Made by a program: the position numbers and the translations under genes
Notes under the pieces: generated by a model
The model's input: the letters and a program-made list of their open reading frames with translations, nothing else
Told to the model about the DNA's origin: nothing
The model's database searches: none
Assembly (NCBI GenBank): GCA_030268105.1
Contig: BSDZ01000035.1
Span: forward strand, 467,001-531,000
DNA from: Volvox africanus
Taxonomy: Eukaryota; Chlorophyta; Chlorophyceae; Chlamydomonadales; Volvocaceae
Direction: 5' to 3'
Length of the DNA: 64,000 bases
Shown here: one piece after another, positions 26,515 to 38,500 of the stretch
Position numbering within the stretch: the stretch's first letter is position 1
Layout of the letters: every line of letters starts with the position of its first letter

Positions 26515-29500
26515 ATGGGGGCCCGGCACGGTCCCGGGGCCCCGAAGCCGCTGCCCGGCACGTCAATCGCTGTCCTATTGGTCGTTCTACTTGGTACGTT
26601 TAAGCAATATCACATTCACTCACTATGTAATCAACTTGCCTTCTCTTCGAATGGTCGCGGATTTTCTCGTGCATAGCAGCGCGGCGTCCGGACGCACGGA
26701 CGGACTTCGTCGGCAGCCCGCTATCCTTATATTTAATTAAAAATGACTACAACTAGTGAGGGGTACCCATTACATGCAGCCTCTATGGATTTGGTAAATC
26801 GAGTCTGCCGATGCCTATACCTCCGTTGCCGCCTGATTCGCCACTCACCTGCCTGGCTCTCTGCAGGCATCACTTCTCTGGCCGCTGGAAATGAGGGCGC
26901 TGTTAGTGGCGATAATGATCATGTTCGATCAAGTGGAGGGCTTATTGCGCGGTCAGCGCTGGCGAGGTAAGATTGCCGTACTCCACGCTGTATAATTCCT
27001 CCCCCTTACATGTCCCCGTGTGGAAGGTTTCCCTGCCGTCATTTGTGGCCCTACCTTGTCTTGTTTTCGCCTATCCCTTTAAGCTCCTCGAAATTCTTCT
27101 GGGGCCCGCCATTGCACCCATGCCGCAGTACGGAGTTTCCATACGGTCGGTGCAGCCGCGGATCAAGCAACAATCCATATAGCCTGGTGTTCAGTAACTA
27201 CCGTCGGCTCGTGAGTCATACAATGATAGGTCATTTCTGTGCTTTCACGCGCGGCACCCCATTAGGCTATGCTATTGATGTGGAGGGCCCTCAGGCACGT
27301 CCTGCTCAATTGCCATGGTCATCGGGGACACCTTGAAGGGACCATGGCGCGCGATTGGGGTGGATAGCCCCGAGCAAGCAGGCTGTGCCGGCAGGCGTGG
27401 ACAAGTGCCACAGGAACAAAGGGAGTTGCGGCGGTGTGGTCTATTAAAAGATAACGCGCTGTGCCTAGTTTTACGGAATGCTAAGCGAAAGGAAAGGATG
27501 GGGTTCTGGGGACTTGGCGACATCCTTGCTGATTGAATCCTTCTAGACATCGCTGATCCTCATCCGTAAACCTGGTTGTGCAGAGGGACGGCACGGTCCG
27601 CAGCTGCTTCCGAGTTGCGCAGGCGCGCGTTTGCACCAATCTATTGCCCGGCAGCCGCGTGAGGCAGTGTTGCGATGCCCTCACTGCAAATTTCTATAAG
27701 TTGGAGCTGGAAGCAGGTATATGTGGGATTTGTACCGGGGCGGGCGAATGCGTGAGGGTTAAAACTCAGTGCATGAAGATACGGGAACAAGACAGCATGA
27801 TAGTAACATACTGGGAAAACAAGTAACCCCATCATGCTGCTTACGAGGAGGGTGCGGAATGAATGTAGTTGCGACGGGGGCGTGTGTAGGGGTGTGTTTA
27901 GATCTGACGTGGGTGTTCCGAGTGGCAGATGTGCTTTGTGCAGGGAAGGGGTATGTGGTTATGCTGGTGCTGGTGGGATGGAGCGTTGGAAATGAGAGTT
28001 AGAGAGCAATGGAACTGAGGAAAGGTCTAAACAGAGGTGGATATGCCAAGACTAGGCAGGCAACAGGCGCTGTGGTGGTATTGGCAAAAGGAGACTGGAA
28101 AGTCGGTGCAGGGAAGGATGCACAGGCAGGAACAGGCTTCGGACCAGGGAACAGCCATTTAATTATTCCGTCAATTTCGGGGTTGTCTCTCCCAGGTTTG
28201 GAGTCCATGAGTCTCCTTCGATTGCATGCGTGCGACCCAGGCAGTGTCAGGATCTGTGTAAGGAAGAGTGCAGGATGCAGCTCACCTTCATCTGGTCTAA
28301 TAACGAGCTGTCTTAAGGTGTTTTTCTGGTCGCTGTATTAACCTCTTCGTTTCCCCCATCCTGCACTCTTCCTTACACAGATCCGCAGTGCGCTGGATCC
28401 GTCCGCAGCGCGAGCATCAATGGCAGGGGCGGCAAGGCCTGGCAGTGGACGGCGGAACCAGGCCCATCTTCTGTGCTCAAAATCACCAATCTTGGTTGGA
28501 ACCTCACCGCGGCAGTTGGTGCAGAGGTGTGCTTCACACTTGGAGCGCCTTGTACCACGTTCTCACAGCTCTGTTACAGCGGAGGCTCCTCCACTTGCAG
28601 ATATGCAATCTTCAACTCTGCCGCTGGGAACTGCTGCTTGCTAGGTGCAATGAGCCTTCCCCCTATTGCCTCAGGCATTAGGCCGCCGCTTTCCCCATAC
28701 CCTGGCGCCTCAGTTCTTGACCCGACAGGGCCAGGGCCGGCACCGCCCCCTGTCCACGGGCCCCAGTTGGTGCCAGGGCCCAGCGCGTCTGCAGACGGTG
28801 ACACCGGGAGCCAGTTAGACACACAGCCCGTTGCTCCTGGTGCCGGCGGCAGCAGCGCCATTGTCCCGACACAACGGGCGTCTCCGCCTGCGGGACTCAA
28901 TTCCAGCCCCCAGTTGCTGCCGCCTGTGCAGTCCCCGCTGCTGGCGCCAGTGTTGCCCCCGACTCCGCTCGATGACCAGCCATCGCCAGATGCACACGCA
29001 GGAGTCGATCCGTGGAGTGGCAGCGGCTCCATATCTCCGTCCAGCAAGCCGCCGCCGGGCAGCTACCGCCCGACAGACTTCCTTTCACCTTTAACAGGCC
29101 CCGATCCATCTCCCGCCCTTCCTATTGTCCCCGCACCCGCCAGTGGCGAGAACCCCAGCACGCCCCCCAGATCCAGCCCACCCGTCGATTCGCCGTCACC
29201 GCACTTAGCGCCAACGCGGACTCCTCCCTTGCCTGTTGATCCATATTCAGCTGAAGCACCCACAAGGATTCCGCCGAGCCAACCCATCATCTCACCTTCC
29301 ACCAGCTCCTCGCCACCAGACGTATTCGATTACGTGACTCCCATCGCACCTCCACCATCCCCACCGGAAGGTAAAAAAACGAAGGCGCAAGGCATCCCTA
29401 CATACATACATACATGACCTCTCTTACATACGTTTCATTTGTGAGCTGTCTGTTATTAGGCCGTTTTCAGTCGAGCGTTCCCTCCTGATGACACTCGTCT

Positions 29501-32500
29501 GATGACGCTCCCCCGTTGGAAACAAAAACGCATCCCCAGGTCCCCTACCGGCAGAAACACCTCGGCTAGCAGAAGCTGGGGGTGGTGACTACTCCAACCC
29601 GATCGACGAACCCTCTTCTGCGTATCTAAGGTGAGGTGCACATTAAGCGCATGGAACTTCCACCACCAGTTCATGGTGGACCGAGAGGTCCCCATCCGCC
29701 TTCACAGCACCTCTGGATTATCTTCTGCCCCCTAGGAAGTTCCGTTGACACACAGACCTATCTCGTCTTGATGAGCACCATCGTGATCATTGATGATGCC
29801 ACATGACACCCTGACGTCTGTCGGTTGACCTCAGGATGACCGAGTCGTCACACCAACACGATGGACGAGTGTAGCGCACACCCGCATAACCCTGAAACCC
29901 TACTAAACACAAAAATTCCTAAAACCCTAGGTTCAGGTCAAGCAAATACTTTGCGGGTTATTGGAGGGGGGTTCAGTTAAGCTGGTCCCTCCGTTTTGCA
30001 CGGGGGGAGGGACGTATTCTATGTGGAGCTGCTTGATGCCAATCTGACCCGTGGTACCCCTCGCTTTTCTCTTTGTTTCCTTGTTGTGCAGTCGAGCCCA
30101 GTTCCCCTATTGTCGCTGCAACCGTGGCAAGAGCAGCAATCCATACGGCCTGGTCTTCAATTACACGAGTGCGCTGGTGTGTAGCTTAGTGCTGCCATTA
30201 CAAACGATATCATAATGATAGGCCAAGGTCCCTTGCATCACGACGCAAACCCCGACTGGGGGTCCTGCCTTCAGATGCCTACTTGAATATACCACACACG
30301 GATATAGGGTTTTAGGGTTATATCTATGGCTCATGTCTGAGACGACCAATAACCTGATCGTGCCTTTGCTGAAGGCGTTTATAACCGAGATACGAGAGAG
30401 CTTTAGGGTGCCCATGCTCCAATGTTCACTCACTGCGCCTGCCGACCGTGTGCTTTCGAGCACCGAGTCCTGATTTTATGAGCTTTTGGTCATCCGGCAG
30501 GTGGAGCCCGCATGCCCATGTCATTTGCATGTTGTGTGGTAGACGTGTATGTGCGCAACTGCCCGCAGAGAGACGGCACCATGCGGAGCTGCTTTCGGGT
30601 GGCGCAGGTGCGCAATTGCACAAGCCTGGTGGGTCGTGCAAAGGCCTGCTGCGAATCTGCACTCATCGACTTCCACAAGGTGGAGCTGGAGGCTGGTACG
30701 TGCGTGTGTGCTCCAGGATTGCTTGTCCTTTGCTAGAATGATGCTATCCTGCGTGCCTATATATGTTCAGAAGCTATAAAAGATATTACATGCAAGGGCC
30801 AGCAATGGGCGCACCAGACAACCTTGGCCTGTTAACATCTTATTCGCTTGCATGTTGTTAATTAAACATTGGGTGTGCAACAGCCTACCTGGCGACTTGG
30901 AAGGGAAACGACTGGAACCCGAAATGGAGGTGTTGATAAACACCGGGGCTTCCCTTAGCAAACAGTCGCTTGCAGTACGACAAGGCGCAGATTATAGGAA
31001 TGTTGTACTCTCAGATAAGCTCCAACAATAGAGGATTCCTCTAGACGATGATTGATAGAGATGTGGCCGTATACGGATATCCGTGTACAGTCATAGCCGT
31101 AACCATGTGCTGTATGTACGGCATGTAATATGTACCGCTATACGGTAAGCGCCTTTATAACATTTAGTATGTTTAGAATGGAATGTCTTTAAGAATATTA
31201 TTAAGTAATGACATAGCCTGTTACAGGGTGTATGTGTCGAAGGCATGCGGCATTCACAATCGAAGCAAGTCCGTAACCAACCGACCTGAGGCCGGATTGG
31301 ACAATGTACTACAATGAAATAAAGTTTCGCGGATTACGCGTAGCTGACTATCGTCATTTAAAAGTTATCGAGCAAAGCTCTTCAGTGAAAGTTACGACTC
31401 ACAGAAAGCCCTTGTTCTATAATGTGTCTCTCGAGCTACAATACAGAACAACAAGAACCAAAACTGTTGTCTATGGAGATTTTGTGTGTGTGGGGGGGGA
31501 TACTTCACGTGCCTGTACGCACTGCCCAGAGTTGAAAACATTTACCATCGCCCGCGCCAAAATAAAGAGCTGCTGTATAGGCAGGGTGCCCGCCCTGGCC
31601 TGTGCTCTATGTCGAAATGGCAAGGTCTATCATTCGTGCTCGGTTTCATTTGTGATTCTGTTTGCACCTATATCAAGTTAAATGTGCGTGTATTCATGTA
31701 CATCATCATTTACCAGACTTGAAACGACCATGGACTGTTCTGACCCTTTATCGGCAGACTTCAGACATCTCCCTCTCATCTTGTTTCAACACCTGTTGCA
31801 GATCCAAAATGCGTCAATTCCATTCGGGGTGTCAGCGTCAATGGCAGAAGTGGGAAGGCATGGCAGTGGGTGGATTCCTTGGGCCCTTCTGTGCTCATTA
31901 AGATCTCAAACCTGGACTGGACGGTAACCACAGCAGCAGGATCGGAGGTTTGCTTCACGCTCGGTGCACCCTGCTCTACACTATCACAGTTGTGCTATGA
32001 TGAGGACTCCTGCAACTTTGCCATCTTCAACTCTGGGCCACGTCCAATTGGAGATTGCTGCATGATAGGAAAAATGGGCATCCCTGTTGGAGCACAGGAA
32101 AGACCACCACCCTCACGACCCGAGTGGCCTGGCACATCATCCCGCCCCCCAGATCCATCATCGAAACCGCCGCCATCACATCCACAGAGCCAAAATATGT
32201 TTCCTCCAACCCTCTCTGAGCCACCTTCACCACCCGGCCAGGGGCAGCCTGAAATCAATCCAAGCCCGCCTGGTGGCAATCCGTCAGAAGCACCACCAGA
32301 GCAGGGGCAGCCTGCCAGTGGTCCTAGCCCGCCCAATGGCAATCAGCAAGCATCGCCACCGGGCCAGGGGCAGCCGGGTCGCGGTCATAGCCCGCCTATT
32401 GCCAATCAGCAAGGATCACCTCCGGGACAGGGGCAGGAGGGTAACGGTCGTAGCCCCCCTGGCGACAATCAGCAAGCATCAGAACCGGGCCAGGGGCAGC

Positions 32501-35500
32501 CAGGCAGTGGTCCTAGCCCGCCTGGTGGCAATCCGTCAGAAGCACCACCTAGCCAGGGGCAGCCTGTAAGTGATCCTAGCCCCCCTGGTGGCAATCAGCA
32601 AGCATTTCCACCCGGCCAGGGGCAGCCGGGCAGTGGTCCAAGCCCGCCTCGTGGCAATCAGCAAGCGTCGCCACCAGGCCAGGGGCAGCCGGAAAGTGGT
32701 TTTAGCCCGCCTGGTGGCAATCAGCAAGCATTTCCACCCGGCCAGGGGCAGCCGGAAAGTGGTTTAAGCCCACCTGGTGGCAATCAGCAAGCATCACCAC
32801 CAGGCCAGGGGCAGCCGGACAGTGGTTTTAGCCCGCCTGTTGGCAATCAGGAAGCATCGCCACCAGGCCAGGGGCAGCCGGACAGTGGTTTTAGCCCGCC
32901 TGGTGGCAATCAGCAAGCATCACCACCAGGCCAGGGGCAGCCTGTCAGTGGTCCTAGCCCACCTGGTGGCAATCAGCAAGCATCTCCACCCGGCCAGGGG
33001 CAGCCTGTCAGTGGTCCTAGCCCACCTGGTGGCAATGAGCAAGCATCTCCACCCGGCCAGGGGCAGCCGGAAAGTAGTTTTAGCCCGCCTGGTGGCAATC
33101 AGCAAGCGTCGACACCCGGCCAGGGGCAGCCGGGAACCGGTCCTAGCCCGCCTGGTGGCATTCAGCAAGCATTTCCACCCGGCCAGGGGCAGCCGGAAAG
33201 TGGTCCTAGCCCAATTGGTGGCAATCAGCATGCTTCGCCACCCGTCCAGGGACAGCCAGGCAGTGGTCCTAGCCCGCCTGGTGGCAATCAGCAAGCATCG
33301 CCACCCGGCCAGGGACAGCCAGGCAGTGGTCCTAGCCCGCCTGGTGGCAATCAGCAAGCATCGCCACCGGGCCAGGGACAGCCGGAAAGTGGTTTTAGCC
33401 CGCCTGGTGGCAATCAGCAAGCATTTCCACCCGGCCAGGGGCAGCCGGGAACCGGTCCTAGCCCGCCTGGTGGCAATCAGCAAGCATCGCCACCAGGCCA
33501 GGGGCAGCCGAACAGCAATCCAAGCCCACCTAGTGGCAAGCCGTCCGAGGCACCACCTGGCCAGGGGCAGCCAGGCAGTGGTCCAAGCCCGCCCAGTGGC
33601 AATCAGCAAGCATCGCCACCAGGCCAGGGGCAGCCGGGGACCGGTCCTAGCCAGCCTGGTGGCAATCAGCAAGCGTCGCCACCGGGCGAGGGACAGCCAG
33701 GCAGTGGTCCAAGCCCGCCTGTTGGCAATCAGCAAGCATCACCACCAGGCCAGGGGCAGCTAGGCAGTGGTCCAAGCCCGCCTGGTGGCAATCAGGAAGC
33801 ATCTCCACCCGGCCAGGGGCAGCCGGGAACCGGTCCTAGCCCGCCTGGTGGCAATCAGCAAGCATCACCACCAGGCCAGGGGCAGCCAGGCAGTGGTCCA
33901 AGCCCGCCTGGTGGCAATCAGCAAGCGTCGCCACCGGGCGAGGGACAGCCAGGCAGTGGTCCAAGCCCGCCTGTTGGCAATCAGCAAGCATCACCACCAG
34001 TCCAGGGGCAGCCAGGAAGTGGTCCAAGCCCGCCTGGTGGCAATCAGGAAGCATCTCCACCCGGCCAGGGGCAGCCGGGAACCGGTCCTAGCCCGCCTGG
34101 TGGCAATCAGCAAGCATCACCACCAGGCCAGGGGCAGCCAGGCAGTGGTCCAAGCCCGCCTGGTGGCAATCAGCAAGCGTCGCCACCCGGCCAGGCGCAG
34201 CCGGGAACCGGTCCTAGCCCGCCTGGTGGCAATCAGCAAGCATCGCCACCCGGCCAGGGGCAGCCGGACAGCAATCCAAGCCCACCTAGTGGCTATCCGT
34301 CCGAGGCACCACCTGGCCAGGGGCAGCCAGGTAGTGGTCCAAGCCCGCCTGGTGGCAATCAGCAAGCATCGCCACCAGGCCAGGGGCAGCCGGGGACCGG
34401 TCCTAGCCAGCCTGGTGGCAATCAGCAAGCGTCGCCACCGGGCGAGGGACAGCCAGGCAGTGGTCCAAGCCCGCCTGTTGGCAATCAGCAAGCATCACCA
34501 CCAGGCCAGGGGCAGCTAGGCAGTGGTCCTAGCCCGCCTGGTGGCAATCAGGAAGCATCTCCACCCGGCCAGGGGCAGCCGGGAACCGGTCCTAGCCCGC
34601 CTGGTGGCAATCAGCAAGCATCGCCACCAGGCCAGGGGCAGCCGGGGACCGGTCCTAGCCAGCCTGGTGGCAATCAGCAAGCGTCGCCACCGGGCGAGGG
34701 ACAGCCAGGCAGTGGTCCAAGCCCGCCTGTTGGCAATCAGCAAGCATCACCACCAGGCCAGGGGCAGCTAGGCAGTGGTCCAAGCCCGCCTGGTGGCAAT
34801 CAGGAAGCATCTCCACCCGGCCAGGGGCAGCCGGGAACCGGTCCTAGCCCGCCTGGTGGCAATCAGCAAGCATCACCACCAGGCCAGGGGCAGCCAGGCA
34901 GTGGTCCAAGCCCGCCTGGTGGCAATCAGCAAGCGTCGCCACCGGGCGAGGGACAGCCAGGCAGTGGTCCAAGCCCGCCTGTTGGCAATCAGCAAGCATC
35001 ACCACCAGTCCAGGGGCAGCCAGGAAGTGGTCCAAGCCCGCCTGGTGGCAATCAGGAAGCATCTCCACCCGGCCAGGGGCAGCCGGGAACCGGTCCTAGC
35101 CCGCCTGGTGGCAATCAGCAAGCATCACCACCAGGCCAGGGGCAGCCAGGCAGTGGTCCAAGCCCGCCTGGTGGCAATCAGCAAGCGTCGCCACCCGGCC
35201 AGGCGCAGCCGGGAACCGGTCCTAGCCCGCCTGGTGGCAATCAGCAAGCATCGCCACCCGGCCAGGGGCAGCCGGACAGCAATCCAAGCCCACCTAGTGG
35301 CTATCCGTCCGAGGCACCACCTGGCCAGGGGCAGCCAGGCAGTGGTCCAAGCCCGCCTGGTGGCAATCAGCAAGCATCGCCACCAGGCCAGGGGCAGCCG
35401 GGGACCGGTCCTAGCCAGCCTGGTGGCAATCAGCAAGCGTCGCCACCGGGCCAGAAACAGCCAGGCAGTGGTCCAAGCCCGCCTGGTGGCAATCAGCAAG

Positions 35501-38500
35501 CATCGCCACCAGGACAGGGGCAGCCGGGAACCGGTCCTAGCCCGCCTGGTGGCAATCAGCAAGCATCGCCACCCGGCCAGGGGCAGCCGGGAACCGGTCC
35601 AAGCCCACCTAGTTTCTATCCGTCCGAGGCACCACCTGGCCAGGGGCAGCCAGGCAGTGGTTCTAGCCCGCCTGGTGGCAATCCGTCGGAGGCACCACCA
35701 GGCCAGGGGCAGCCGGGAAGCAGTTCTAGCCCGACCGGTGGCAATCAGCAACCATCGCCTCTGGGCCAGGGGCAGCCGGGGACCGGTCCTAGCCCACCTA
35801 GTGGCAATCAGCAAGCATCGCCACCAGGCCAGGGGCAGCCGGAAAGTGGTTTTAGCCCGCCTAGTGGCAATCAGCAAGCGTCGCCACCCGGCCAGGGGCA
35901 GCCTGTCAGTGGTCCTAGCCCACCTGGTGGCAATCAGCAAGCATCGCCACCCGGCCAGGGGCAGCCGGACAGCAATCCAAGCCCACCTAGTGGCTATCCG
36001 TCCGAGGCACCACCTGGCCAGGGGCAGCCAGGCAGTGGTCCAAGCCCGCCTGGTGGCAATCAGCAAGCATCGCCACCAGGCCAGGGGCAGCCGGGGACCG
36101 GTCCTAGACAGCCTGGTGGCAATCAGCAAGCGTCGCCACCGGGCCAGAAACAGCCAGGCAATGGTCCTAGCCCGCCTGGTGGCATTCAGCAAGCATCGCC
36201 ACCGGGCGAGGGACAGCCAGGCAGTGGTCCAAGCCCGCCTGGTGGCAATCAGCAAGCATCGCCACCAGGACAGGGGCAGCCGGGAACCGGTCCTAGCCCG
36301 CCTGGTGGCAATCAGCAAGCATCGCCACCCGGCCAGGGGCAGCCGGGAACCGGTCCAAGCCCACCTCGTGGCTATCCGTCCGAGGCACCACCTGGCCAGG
36401 GGCAGCCGGACAGCAGTCCAAGCCCACCTAGTGGCAATCCGTCGAAGGCACCACCAGGCCAGGGGCAGCCTGGCAGTGGTTCCAGCCCGCCTGGAGGCAA
36501 TCAGCAAGCGTCACCAGGCAGCAGCCCTAGCCCACCAGGGCTTGCACTGCCACCACCACCACCTCCGGGAGCCTCATTAGGCAGCAGCCCTAGCCCTCCC
36601 GGGCTTGCACTGCCGCCACCACCACCTCCGGGAAGCTCACCAGGCAGCAGCCCTAGCCCACCCGGGCTTGCACTGCCACCACCACCATCTCCGGGAAGCT
36701 CACCAGGCAGCAGCCCTAGCCCACCCGGGCTTGCACTGCCACCACCACCATCTCCGGGAAGCTCACCAGGCAGCAGCCCTAGCCCAACCGGGCTTGCACT
36801 GCCGCCACCACCACCTCCGGGAAGCTCACCAGGCAGCAGCCCTAGCCCAACCGGGCTTGCACTGCCGCCACCACCACCTTCGGGAAGCTCACCAGGCAGC
36901 AGCCCTAGCCCACCAGGGCTTGCACTGCCGCCCCCACCACCTCCGGGAAGCTCACCAGGCAGCAGCCCTAGCCCACCAGGGCTTGCACTGCCACCACCAC
37001 CACCTCCGGTAGCCTCATCAGGCAGCAGCCCTAGCCCACCAGGGCTTGCACTGCCGCCCCCACCACCTCCGGGAAGCTCATCAGGCAGCAGCCCTAGCCC
37101 ACCAGGGCTTGCACTGCCACCACCACCACCTTCGGGAAGCTCACCAGGCAGCAGCCCTAGCCCACCAGGGCTTGCACTGCCGCCCCCACCACCTCCGGGA
37201 AGCTCACCAGGCAGCAGCCCTAGACCACCCGGGCTTGCACGGCCACCACCACCACCTTCGGGAAGCTCACCAGGCAGCAGCCCTAGCCCACCAGGGCTTG
37301 CACTGCCGCCCCCACCACCTCCGGGAAGCTCACCAGGCAGCAGCCCTAGCCCACCAGGGCTTGCACGGCCACCACCACCGTCTCCGGGAAGCTCACCAGG
37401 CAGCAGCCCTAGCCCACCCGGGCTTGCACGGCCACCACCACCACCTCCGGGAAGCTCACCAGGCAGCAGCCCTAGCCCACCAGGGCTTGCACGGCCACCA
37501 CCACCATCTCCGGGAAGCTCACCAGGCAGCAGCCCTAGCCCACCCGGGCTTGCACGGCCACCACCACCACCTCCAGGAAGCTCACCAGGCAGCAGCCCTA
37601 GCCCACCAGGGCTTGCACGGCCACCACCACCGTCTCCGGGAAGCTCACCAGGCAGCAGCCCTAGCCCACCAGGGCTTGCACGGCCACCACCACCACCTCC
37701 AGGAAGCTCACCAGGCAGCAGCCCTAGTCCACCAGGGCTTGCACTGCCGCCACCACCATCTCCGGGAAGCTCACCAGGCAGCAGCCCTAGCCCACCCGGG
37801 CTTGCACTGCCACCACCACCATCTCCGGGAAGCTCACCAGGCAGCAGCCCTAGCCCACCAGGGCTTGCACGGCCACCACCACCAGCTCTGGGAAGCTCAC
37901 CAGGCAGCAGCCCTAGCCCACCAGGGCTTGCACGGCCACCACCACCACCTCCAGGAAGCTCACCAGGCAGCAGCCCTAGCCCACCAGGGCTTGCACTGCC
38001 GCCCCCACCACCTCCGGGAAGCTCACCAGGCAGCAGCCCTAGCCCACCCGGGCTTGCACGGCCACCACCACCGTCTCCGGGAAGCTCACCAGGCAGCAGC
38101 CCTAGCCCACCAGGGCTTGCACGGCCACCACCACCAGCTCTGGGAAGCTCACCAGGCAGCAGCCCTAGCCCACCCGGGCTTGCACTGCCACCACCACCAC
38201 CGTCGGGAAGCTCACCAGGCAGCAGCCCTAGCCCACCAGGGCTTGCACTGCCGCCACCACCATCTCCGGGAAGCTCACCAGGCAGCAGCCCTAGCCCTCC
38301 CGGGCTTGCACTGCCACCACCACCACCTTCGGGAAGCTCACCAGGCAGCAGCCCTAGCCCACCCGGGCTTGCACTGCCACCACCACCATCTCCGGGAAGC
38401 TCACCAGGCAGCAGCCCTAGCCCTCCCGGGCTTGCACTGCCACCACCACCACCTTCGGGAAGCTCACCAGGCAGCAGCCCTAGCCCACCCGGGCTTGCAC

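Noticed and set aside
26515..29420. Gene B split into a short pherophorin gene (to about 29417) and a separate giant gene starting near 30000
   Set aside because: No second start or signal peptide was found, and the 29540-29630 exon joins both parts in perfect phase. Kept as an alternative only.
32777..36580. Arg/His-rich plus- and minus-strand frames over stalk array 1
   Set aside because: Frame-shadows of the 63-nt unit, lacking any join to recognised domains.
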